A stretch of 36,440 bases of DNA from an uncultured Chlorobiota bacterium (GTDB lineage Bacteria; Bacteroidota; Bacteroidia; Bacteroidales; JAADGE01): contig CAMZKV010000100.1 of the NCBI GenBank assembly GCA_947311445.1, forward strand, positions 1-36,440, in the 5' to 3' direction. Both the position numbers and the translations under genes were made by a program. Below, piece by piece: positions 15,326-22,202 of this stretch. The notes beneath the pieces were generated by a model. That model was not told where the DNA came from. It saw only the letters and a program-made list of their open reading frames with translations, and did no database searches. Within the stretch, counting starts at the first letter, position 1. Each line of letters opens with the position of its first letter.

Positions 15326-15326
15326 T

Positions 15327-16352
15327 TTAAGATATTAAAGCACTTTTGCATACTTCAAAAATTTTTTCGGGTTTTATTGTTTCAAAACATTCAAGAGTGT
15401 TTTTGTAGCAAGTTTTATTTCCAAAAACAGAACAGGGTCTACAATCCAAATTTTCATTTTGAATAATAAAAGATTTTTCATCAGCAATAAATGGGCTAAA
15501 ACCTGCAAATGGATGAGTTGAACCCCAAATTGAGACAACTTTAATTCCTGTTAAAGCAGCAATATGCATATTTGCAGAGTCCATACTTATCATTAAATCT
15601 AAATTACTCATAATTTCTATTTCTTCTTCCAAAGAGAACTTGCCAATTAAAGAACTCACTTTTTCAAATTCATCTTCAAAAGATTTAGCAATTTTTCTTT
15701 CACTAAGGCCTCCTCCAAATATAAAAATATCATAAGACTTATTGTTTAATAGTTTAATTAATTCTTTCATCTTATCAATAGGATATTGTTTCTGTATATG
15801 CATAGCAAAAGGAGCAATCCCAATTTTTTTAACTTTTTTATTTTTAAAGAAATCAAGTTTCATGTCTCTCTTGCTAGAAGAATACAGAATATCATTTTGC
15901 AAGATTAGTTTTAAACCCGCTTTATAAAAAACTTCTTTATACCTTTCAGTTGAATGTTTTAATTGTTTATAAACTTTATTATCTTTTTTGCAAAGGAGCT
16001 TTTTTTCTTTTCTCCCTTTTTCAATCTTAAAAGTTTTTTTTCCGGAAATAATAAATAAAAACCTTAAAATCTTAGTTCGCAGAACATCATGAATATCAAC
16101 TATAATATCAGGGTCAGCTTCATTTTTCAGTTTATTATAAAGTTTAAATAAACCAAAAATTCCCTTGTGCTTATTTTGTAAATCCGGATTTATTAATCTT
16201 AAGTTTTTAATCCCTGCAAAAAAAGGATTAAAAGATTTCCTTGTTAGCATATTCAACTCACAATCAGGATATTGCTCTGATAGTGCTTTAATTACAGGCA
16301 CACTCAAAGCAACGTCTCCCATTGCTGACAATCTAATTATTAGGATTTTCAT
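15327..16352 (-). CDS. glycosyltransferase family 9 (heptosyltransferase-like)
   Basis: This 341-residue GT-B enzyme starts with the family motif MKILIIRLSAMGDVALSVPVI. In its C-terminal half it has the nucleotide-sugar site FGGGLSERKIA, DLMISMDSANMHIAA and VVSIWGSTHPFAGFSPF. GT9 enzymes add heptose or related sugars to the lipopolysaccharide inner core on the cytoplasmic face. A Cys cluster follows (LDCRPCSVFGNKTC), typical of Bacteroidota members. It lies 27 bases downstream of a DUF4254 gene on the same strand, a pairing seen repeatedly in the phylum, so a linked envelope-glycan role is reasonable. The sugar transferred cannot be read from the sequence. Confidence 0.88.
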   Translation of the reverse strand: MKILIIRLSAMGDVALSVPVIKALSEQYPDCELNMLTRKSFNPFFAGIKNLRLINPDLQNKHKGIFGLFKLYNKLKNEADPDIIVDIHDVLRTKILRFLFIISGKKTFKIEKGRKEKKLLCKKDNKVYKQLKHSTERYKEVFYKAGLKLILQNDILYSSSKRDMKLDFFKNKKVKKIGIAPFAMHIQKQYPIDKMKELIKLLNNKSYDIFIFGGGLSERKIAKSFEDEFEKVSSLIGKFSLEEEIEIMSNLDLMISMDSANMHIAALTGIKVVSIWGSTHPFAGFSPFIADEKSFIIQNENLDCRPCSVFGNKTCYKNTLECFETIKPEKIFEVCKSALIS

Positions 16353-16379
16353 TACTCAATAATTTGAAATTGAATTGCC

Positions 16380-16982
16380 CTATATATTTTTCCTCAAAAA
16401 CTCATTCATACTCGGGTCATTATACATTTTCATTTGTTTATAAGTTTTTATAATAGATTTTCCTTGTTTTATATTGTCAAAAAGTTGATTAATTGCCAAT
16501 GATAAATCTTCTCGTTGTTGCAAAAGTATCTTAGTTTTAAAAGCACATTTATCACGATGTTTATTGTCGGCATCTTCACGTTCTGACTCTTCTTTCATGT
16601 GATAGATCTTTAAATTTAATATTGATAATCTATCAATTGCCCATGCAGGAGTTTCTGTTGCAATAAACGCATCGGAATTTGGTTTCAAATTTTTAAACTC
16701 ATTAAAAAAGAAATCATCAATAAGCTCAACAAGATCTGTCCTTTCTTGATTGGACTTATCAATTGCTCTCTTAAAAATTAAAGCCTTTTCAGGATCAATA
16801 GATGGTTCTCTAATTACATCTTCTAAATGCCACTGTACAGTATCAATCCAACTTTTCTTATCAAGAAGATATTCAATAGACTTTTCTTCATAAACAGATG
16901 AGAATTTTGCTGAAATATCATTTTTAATATGATATTTTTTAATATTTACTTCAAAAATTTCATTAAATAAGTTGCTATTCAT
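16380..16982 (-). CDS. DUF4254 domain protein
   Basis: This 200-residue, highly charged, mainly helical cytoplasmic protein has the family's recognisable parts. These are an N-terminal WIDTVQWHLEDVIREP block, the NQERTDLVELID helix, ETPAWAIDRLSILNLKIYHM in the middle, and a late LLQQREDLSLAINQL helix. DUF4254 has no established function. Known members occur in Bacteroidota beside GT9 glycosyltransferases, as here, which suggests a part in lipopolysaccharide core synthesis. It is the first gene of the two-gene leftward unit. No exact -7 box is visible upstream. Confidence 0.78.
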   Translation of the reverse strand: MNSNLFNEIFEVNIKKYHIKNDISAKFSSVYEEKSIEYLLDKKSWIDTVQWHLEDVIREPSIDPEKALIFKRAIDKSNQERTDLVELIDDFFFNEFKNLKPNSDAFIATETPAWAIDRLSILNLKIYHMKEESEREDADNKHRDKCAFKTKILLQQREDLSLAINQLFDNIKQGKSIIKTYKQMKMYNDPSMNEFLRKNI

Positions 16983-17072
16983 GTTTTTAGTTTAAGTTTA
17001 CTATTTCTTTTAAAAATGTAAAAATAAGAAAAAATGATGAAGTGGTGCATTTAATTAATTTGCTTTTTTTTA

Positions 17073-17080
17073 TATTTTTG
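17073..17080 (+). promoter_or_regulatory. -7 element upstream of repeat A and the acyltransferase gene
   Basis: TATTTTTG matches TAnnTTTG. It lies 47 bases before the repeated leader, so a transcript from here would carry the whole repeat as a 5' leader of about 210 bases. The rest of the 315-base gap (16983-17297) holds no open frame. Confidence 0.55.
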
Positions 17081-17126
17081 CACAAAACAAAATTAATTAA
17101 GATTTTTATTTAATAAATATTATACG

Positions 17127-17297
17127 AAACACCCACGACAAAGATTTTGATACCCAAAAGGCATGGCTATAACACAGCATAACAGATGCCTTGCAGAACA
17201 AAGCAAGTGTTCCTATGTGCAAAACAAAACATCTTTTTTTAAAATAAAAAACACAAGCAACTTATTAAATATAAATTAATTATACAATTTTAGACAC
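17127..17297 (+). repeat. leader repeat, copy A (second copy at 22034-22202)
   Basis: The element has three parts. The 95-base core (17127-17221) is about 87% identical to the core of copy B. The 46-base middle has diverged, but its length is the same in both copies. The last 30 bases (17268-17297), 29/30 identical to copy B, end directly at the ATG. The core contains a short hairpin CTTGC/GCAAG (17191-17208) conserved in both copies. A longer AAGGCAT/ATGCCTT stem is found only here. Its nature is unknown: structured leader RNA, promoter-bearing small mobile repeat, or relic of a duplication. Confidence 0.8.
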
Positions 17298-18620
17298 ATG
17301 AAATTAGGAAAAGTAGATAAGCAAACTCTTTTATATTCAACTTTAAAATTTTACGGAAAAATTATACATGATTTTTTCTTCTACAAAAGTGTTAAATATA
17401 TTGGAATTGAAAATATACCAAAAGACAAGCCTGTTTTAATTGCTCCAAATCATCAAAACGCATTAATGGATGCTCTTGCAATAATTTTTGCTCAAAAAAT
17501 TCAGCCTGTTTTTTTAGCTCGTTCCGATATTTTTAAAAACCCAATTGTTGCAAAAGTACTTTTTGCTTTTAAAATCTTACCTGTTTTCAGATTAAGAGAT
17601 GGCAAAGAAAAACTAAAACTTAATGAAATAATTTACAATAAAACAATAGAAGTATTAGAACTCAACAGGCAAGTTGCAATTTTTCCAGAAGCCCAACATA
17701 TTGACAAAAAACATATACGAAAACTAAAAAAAGGTATCCAAAGAATTGCTTTCCAGTTTGAATATAAAAATGATTTTAAAGCTGATGTGCAAATTGTTCC
17801 TGTTGGAATTTATTATTCAAATTATTGGAATTTCAGATCAAAGTTAATGGTAAAATTTGGCAAACCTCTAAGTATAGCAAAATACAAAGAAGAATATAAA
17901 GAAGACCCTGCAAGAGCAATAGTTAAGTTCACATCAACACTCCACAAAAAAATTGAAGAGCAAGTTATTCACATTAAATATTTAGAGTATCATGATGAGT
18001 ATGAGTTGATTAGAAAAATAAACATGAGTAGTATTATAGAAAAACTAGGACTTAATGAAAATCTTGAAAACGAAATAAAAGCATCAAAAATAACTATTAA
18101 TAAATTAGACTCTATAAAAACAGAAAGACCTAAGGTATTTGATTCTGTAATATCTAAAACTAAACAATATTCTGAGATATTAAGAAAATATAAGTTGAAA
18201 GATTGGGTAATTCAAAACAAAAAAAGTAATATTCTTCTAAGATTTTTATTTTTGTTAATTATTAGTCCAGTTTTCATATACGGGCTAATTAATAATATTG
18301 TAGTTTATTTATTACCAGGTATATTAACAAAAAAGTTAGAAGATAGGCAATTTCAAAGCTCAATAGTTTTTGTATTTGGGATGTTCTTTTTCCCTATAAT
18401 TTATTTTTTACAAGCGATAATAGTTTGGATAATCTTTAAACTTTGGTTTGTATCATTAATTTATTTTATATCTGTTCCATTTTTTGGATTATTTGCTTTT
18501 GAAATTCACAGATTTTTTGTAAAAACTATGTCTTTATTGAGGTTCAACAGATTAAAGAATAAGGAAGAAGGGAAAAAAGCAGTTTACCTTAGAAATGAAA
18601 TATTGATTATGTTAAAATAA
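17298..18620 (+). CDS. PlsC-type glycerolipid acyltransferase with C-terminal membrane segments
   Basis: This 440-residue protein has an acyltransferase domain at roughly residues 20-220. The catalytic motif is APNHQNALMDAL (His52, Asp58), an HX5D variant like that of the yeast Sct1/Gpt2 branch rather than the usual HX4D. The FPEG block is FPEAQHIDKKHIRKLKKGIQ (Ala for Gly). After a helical stretch there are about three to four hydrophobic membrane segments (about residues 310-400). It should acylate glycerol-3-phosphate or lysophosphatidate in phospholipid synthesis at the inner membrane. It is a single gene bounded by leader repeat A and a strong terminator. Confidence 0.82.
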   Translation: MKLGKVDKQTLLYSTLKFYGKIIHDFFFYKSVKYIGIENIPKDKPVLIAPNHQNALMDALAIIFAQKIQPVFLARSDIFKNPIVAKVLFAFKILPVFRLRDGKEKLKLNEIIYNKTIEVLELNRQVAIFPEAQHIDKKHIRKLKKGIQRIAFQFEYKNDFKADVQIVPVGIYYSNYWNFRSKLMVKFGKPLSIAKYKEEYKEDPARAIVKFTSTLHKKIEEQVIHIKYLEYHDEYELIRKINMSSIIEKLGLNENLENEIKASKITINKLDSIKTERPKVFDSVISKTKQYSEILRKYKLKDWVIQNKKSNILLRFLFLLIISPVFIYGLINNIVVYLLPGILTKKLEDRQFQSSIVFVFGMFFFPIIYFLQAIIVWIIFKLWFVSLIYFISVPFFGLFAFEIHRFFVKTMSLLRFNRLKNKEEGKKAVYLRNEILIMLK

Positions 18621-18635
18621 GTTGTATTAGTGCAT

Positions 18636-18669
18636 AAAAAAACACATCTAAAAAGAGATGTGTTTTTTT
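18636..18669. terminator. bidirectional terminator between convergent genes
   Basis: A 14-bp stem (18636-18649 with 18656-18669) has A7 on the left flank, T7 on the right and core CACATCT/AGATGTG. Its symmetry lets it end both the acyltransferase transcript and the leftward lipoprotein transcript. Confidence 0.88.
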
Positions 18670-18692
18670 AATTTTGAAAAATCTGCTTAGTC

Positions 18693-18971
18693 TTATTTTC
18701 CTTCAACTGCATCTTTAACTTCTTCCACTGCATCTTCTGCACCATCTTTAACAGCTTCTGTTCCGTCTTCAACTGCATCTTTAACAGCTTCTGTTCCGTC
18801 TTCAACTGCATCAGCACCTTCCTCAAGAGCTTCATTAAATAAGTTTTCAATTTCAGCAGCAGCAGCATCAGCTTCAGCAGCAGCTTCTTCTTCGCTTTTA
18901 CAAGATGTGAAAATTGTAGCAACTCCAAAAACGAATGCTAAAGCAATAATTGATAAATAACGTTTTTTCAT
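18693..18971 (-). CDS. small acidic repetitive lipoprotein
   Basis: This 92-residue protein has a lipoprotein signal peptide (lipobox FTSC, Cys24). The mature chain uses almost only Ala, Glu, Asp, Val, Lys and Gly. The tail repeats an 11-residue module around VEDGTEAVKDA, and two copies are identical at DNA level (33 bp). Regular spacing of Ala and Val suggests an amphipathic helix or coiled coil lying at the membrane or in the periplasm. I recognise no family. A strong promoter (TTTG-N18-TATGTTTG) and a terminator make it a well-expressed single gene by inference. Repeat number may vary between strains. Confidence 0.75.
   Translation of the reverse strand: MKKRYLSIIALAFVFGVATIFTSCKSEEEAAAEADAAAAEIENLFNEALEEGADAVEDGTEAVKDAVEDGTEAVKDGAEDAVEEVKDAVEGK
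18747..18812 (-). repeat. two perfect 33-bp tandem copies inside the lipoprotein gene
   Basis: Bases 18747-18779 and 18780-18812 are identical, each encoding 11 residues. Partial further copies flank them. The array is in frame, so expansion or contraction would lengthen or shorten the helical tail. Confidence 0.9.
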
Positions 18972-19010
18972 AACAAAAAAATTAATGAGTAAATAAATTT
19001 ATTTAGTTCA

Positions 19011-19040
19011 CAAACATACTGAAAAAATATTTATTACAAA
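19011..19040 (-). promoter_or_regulatory. promoter of the lipoprotein gene
   Basis: The minus strand carries TTTG (19040-19037), 18 bases, then TATGTTTG (19018-19011). This is the best complete -33/-7 match in the window, with a leader of about 33 bases to the ATG at 18971. Confidence 0.7.
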
Positions 19041-19279
19041 AAAAACAATGCTTTTTATAAAAAAAATAAGTATTTCAATAGTTTTTAGGACATCTTAAGA
19101 CGTTTTTTTTGCAAATTGCAATAAATGTAAAAAAAAATTATGGAATCTTTAAAAAAAAGCATCTAATAGGCAAATGAATTTATTTTTATTAAGCTAAACC
19201 TAAAAATTCATTAAAAATATGAGAACTCATTGAAAAAAAACTACACTTTTAAACTGCTTCAAATTGGAGCAGTTTTTTT
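19041..19279 (+). terminator. intergenic region ending in an orphan plus-strand terminator
   Basis: The 306-base gap 18972-19277 lies between two leftward genes. It is very A-rich and has no open frame. At 19251-19275 AAACTGCT pairs with AGCAGTTT (extendable by two pairs), followed by T7. The T run lies only on the plus strand, where no gene precedes it. It overlaps the stop of the KAS III gene. It may end a small plus-strand RNA or block antisense transcription. Confidence 0.5.
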
Positions 19280-20357
19280 ATTGTTTATAAACAAATGAGT
19301 TTATATTCATTCCTGCACCAACGGATGCAAATAATAAAATATCCCCTTTTCTAATTTGATGATTAGGATATTTATTTTTTAAAATACTATTGTATAAAGT
19401 TGGGACAGTAGCAACAGAACTGTTTCCTAACTTGCTTATACTCATAGGCATAACATTTTTAGGCATTTCATTCTTTTTCTTATAAAGATGGTAAAATCTT
19501 TCTACAATAGCAACATCCATTTTTTCATTTGCTTGATGAATTAAAATCTTTTTTAAATCGGATAAGTTGTATCCTGTTTCATCAAAAGATTTTTTCATTG
19601 CTTGTGGAACATTAGACAAAGCATATTCATATATTTTTCTGCCAAACATCTTTATATATTTATCTTCTTGGTTTACATTAGGATTATTTGATTTTCCTCC
19701 AAATAAATAGCCAACTTCTTTTATAGTATCAGTTTGCATAGAAAAAGAAAGCAAACCTTGTTTTTCATCACTCTCAACTGCCTCAACAATAACTGCCCCA
19801 GCTCCATCAGCATAAATCATAGAATCTCTATCATATTTATCTGATATTCTTGATAATGTTTCTGATCCAATTACAAGAAAGCGTTTTCCCATTCCGGCTT
19901 TGATATATGCGTGAGCCTGAATTACACCCTGAATCCAGCCGGGACAACCAAATAAAATATCATAAGCTACACATTTAGGATTTACAATTCCAATTTTATG
20001 CTTTACTCTAGATGCAATACTTGGAACAGTATCTGCTTGAACAGAACCATGATGTAAATCTGCATAATTTTGAGCCAAAATTATTTGATCAATTGTTTCT
20101 TTATCAATTCCGGCATCATCAATAGCTTTTTGAGCTGCAATACTTGCAATATCAGAATTTACTTGATCTTCACTAACATATCTTCTTTCTTCAATTCCAG
20201 TAATTTCATTAACTTTTTCAGTAATTATTTTTCCGGGTAATTCTATTTTATTTTGCTTTTCATCATAAAAATCTTGATTAATAAAATCTGAATTTTTTTT
20301 TACTATTTTAGGTATGTAACTACCGGTTCCAGTTATTACAGTATTAATATATTTCAC
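19278..20357 (-). CDS. beta-ketoacyl-ACP synthase III family enzyme (FabH-like)
   Basis: This 359-residue thiolase-fold enzyme has the Cys-His-Asn triad: Cys138 in DILFGCPGWIQGV, His274 in ILIHQANEKMD and Asn312 in LGNSSVATVP. YADGAGAVIVE and the C-terminal GDILLFASVGAGMN complete the family picture. KAS III starts fatty acid chains by condensing acyl-CoA with malonyl-ACP. The protein is longer than E. coli FabH (317 aa), with an N-terminal insertion (about residues 22-48), as in the broader 'KAS III family' that includes starter enzymes for other lipids. The housekeeping role is therefore likely but not certain. It stands alone, and miaB is divergent 274 bases away. Confidence 0.82.
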   Translation of the reverse strand: MKYINTVITGTGSYIPKIVKKNSDFINQDFYDEKQNKIELPGKIITEKVNEITGIEERRYVSEDQVNSDIASIAAQKAIDDAGIDKETIDQIILAQNYADLHHGSVQADTVPSIASRVKHKIGIVNPKCVAYDILFGCPGWIQGVIQAHAYIKAGMGKRFLVIGSETLSRISDKYDRDSMIYADGAGAVIVEAVESDEKQGLLSFSMQTDTIKEVGYLFGGKSNNPNVNQEDKYIKMFGRKIYEYALSNVPQAMKKSFDETGYNLSDLKKILIHQANEKMDVAIVERFYHLYKKKNEMPKNVMPMSISKLGNSSVATVPTLYNSILKNKYPNHQIRKGDILLFASVGAGMNINSFVYKQ

Positions 20358-20565
20358 GCTTTATAATTTAGTCAAACTTTTTTTATTAATAAATTATTTC
20401 CATATTAAATTAAGAAAATAACACGCAAAGCTGATATTAATATTTAACAATAGCAAAAAATATGTAATTTTAACATAAAATAACATTTAAACAGTATTTC
20501 GTATATCTTTATATGCTAATAGTCAAAATATTAGTAAATTTTATTAATATAGTTCTAATAATTTA

Positions 20566-20573
20566 TATTTTTG
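20566..20573 (+). promoter_or_regulatory. -7 element of miaB
   Basis: TATTTTTG matches TAnnTTTG and lies 58 bases before ATG 20632. Upstream, 20476-20520 resembles a stretch ahead of the STAS-like gene. The remainder of the 274-base divergent region shows nothing else clear. Confidence 0.55.
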
Positions 20574-20631
20574 GCGAAATCAAACATAATTTCTAATTAA
20601 TTTTAACATATACTCAATTTTTATATAATTA

Positions 20632-22014
20632 ATGAACAAAATAAAACATTATAAAACATCAGTAGAAAGATTAGAACGTGCAAATTCTAATAGTGATGCA
20701 GGAAAACTATATATAGAAACTTATGGCTGCCAAATGAATGTAGCTGACAGTGAACTTGTTATATCAATAATGATTGACAGTGGGTTTGCAATAACTGATG
20801 ATGAAAAAGAAGCAGATGTAATTTTTATAAATACCTGTGCAGTTAGAGATAATGCTGAAAAAAGAATACGAAACAGATTAATTGCTCTTAATTATTTGAA
20901 AAAAAAACGTCCTGGATTAATTATAGGAATTTTAGGCTGTATGGCTGAACGCTTAAAAGAAAAATTAGTACAGGAAGAACAAATTCTTGATATTGTTGCA
21001 GGTCCTGATTCATATAGAAGTTTGCCAAATTTAATAAAAGAAGTAGAAGCCGGAAGTAAAGCAATAAATGTTCTTTTATCAAGGGAAGAAACTTATGCAG
21101 AAATTAGTCCTGTAAGACGAGACAAAAATAGAGTTTCTGCATTTATCTCTATAACAAGAGGTTGTGACAATATGTGTGCATTTTGTGTAGTTCCATTTAC
21201 AAGAGGTAGAGAACGGAGCAGAGATCCGAAAGATATTTTAAAAGAACTTAAACAAGTTATTTTTGAAGGGTATAAAGAAGTTACTTTATTGGGACAAAAT
21301 GTAGATAAATATAATTGGAACAATGGTGAAATTAATTTTGCAAACTTACTAAAATTAACAGCAGAAGTTAATAATAAAATAAGAATAAGATTTGCAACAT
21401 CATATCCGCAAGATTTTACAGATGAAGTTATAAAAACAATGTCTGAACACAAAAACATTTGTAAGTATATTCATTTACCTGTACAATCCGGCAGCAATAT
21501 TATGTTGGATAAAATGAAAAGAGGATACTCAAGAGAGTGGTATCTAGATAGAATAGATGCAATTAGAAAGATTATTCCAGATTGTTCAATTTCAACAGAT
21601 ATGATTTCGGGATATTGTGGAGAAACAGAACAAGACCATCAGGACACTTTAAGTTTGATGAAAAAAGTTGGGTATGATTTTGCCTATATGTTTATTTATT
21701 CTGAACGCCCAAATACATATGCGGCAAGGAATTACAAAGATGATGTAGATGAAAAAACTAAAAAAAGACGTTTAGCCGAAATTATTGAACTTCAACAAAA
21801 ATTATCCTTACAAAGTAACACTAAAGATATTGGTAAAGTTTTTGATGTATTGGTGGAGGGTGTATCAAAAAAATCAGACAATAGATACTTCGGACGAAAT
21901 TCGCAAAACAAAGTAATAGTTTTTCCAAAAGGAAGTTTAAATATAGGAGACTATGTTAGTATTAAAGTAATCTCTTGTACATCAGCAACTTTACTTGGAG
22001 AGATAGTATATTAA
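20632..22014 (+). CDS. miaB: tRNA-2-methylthio-N6-dimethylallyladenosine synthase (MiaB)
   Basis: This 460-residue radical-SAM methylthiotransferase binds its N-terminal 4Fe-4S cluster through Cys33 (ETYGCQMNVADS), Cys69 (INTCAVRDNAEKR) and Cys103 (LGCMAER). The radical-SAM cluster uses Cys178, Cys182 and Cys185 (RGCDNMCAFCVVPFTRG). A C-terminal TRAM domain covers about the last 65 residues. It adds a methylthio group to i6A37 of tRNAs reading UNN codons. The ETYGCQMN start and VVPFTRGRERSR segment distinguish MiaB from RimO and MtaB. Directly downstream begins leader repeat B of the next gene. Confidence 0.95.
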   Translation: MNKIKHYKTSVERLERANSNSDAGKLYIETYGCQMNVADSELVISIMIDSGFAITDDEKEADVIFINTCAVRDNAEKRIRNRLIALNYLKKKRPGLIIGILGCMAERLKEKLVQEEQILDIVAGPDSYRSLPNLIKEVEAGSKAINVLLSREETYAEISPVRRDKNRVSAFISITRGCDNMCAFCVVPFTRGRERSRDPKDILKELKQVIFEGYKEVTLLGQNVDKYNWNNGEINFANLLKLTAEVNNKIRIRFATSYPQDFTDEVIKTMSEHKNICKYIHLPVQSGSNIMLDKMKRGYSREWYLDRIDAIRKIIPDCSISTDMISGYCGETEQDHQDTLSLMKKVGYDFAYMFIYSERPNTYAARNYKDDVDEKTKKRRLAEIIELQQKLSLQSNTKDIGKVFDVLVEGVSKKSDNRYFGRNSQNKVIVFPKGSLNIGDYVSIKVISCTSATLLGEIVY

Positions 22015-22033
22015 CATTAAATAACTTAAAATT

Positions 22034-22202
22034 AAACACCAACGACAAAGATTTTAACACCCAAAGGCATGACTATAACTCATCATACAGATTACTTGCA
22101 TAATAAAGCAAGTGTTCCTATGTGCAGAGCAAAATAATTATTGTAAATATATACGTATAAGATAACTAGCTCAATATAAATTAATTATAAAATTTTAGAC
22201 AC
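22034..22202 (+). repeat. leader repeat, copy B (first copy at 17127-17297)
   Basis: The core is 22034-22126, the variable middle is 22127-22172 (46 bases, the same length as in copy A), and the final segment 22173-22202 is 29/30 identical to copy A and touches the ATG. The hairpin ACTTGC/GCAAGT (22094-22113) is one pair longer than in A. It starts only 20 bases after the miaB stop, leaving no room for an external promoter, so if the peptidase gene has its own promoter it must lie within this element or inside miaB. Confidence 0.8.

Noticed and set aside
17127-17221. Possible decayed coding sequence in the leader repeat
   Set aside because: Short frames exist on both strands, but the two copies differ by frame-breaking single-base gaps and stops, so no shared protein is supported.
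18668-18928. Leu/Lys-rich frame overlapping the small lipoprotein
   Set aside because: It is an out-of-frame reading of the repetitive Ala/Glu codons; the other frame has a proper signal peptide, lipobox and promoter.
21093-21458. Long antisense frame inside miaB
   Set aside because: It is a shadow of the conserved radical-SAM coding sequence, without promoter or recognisable protein.
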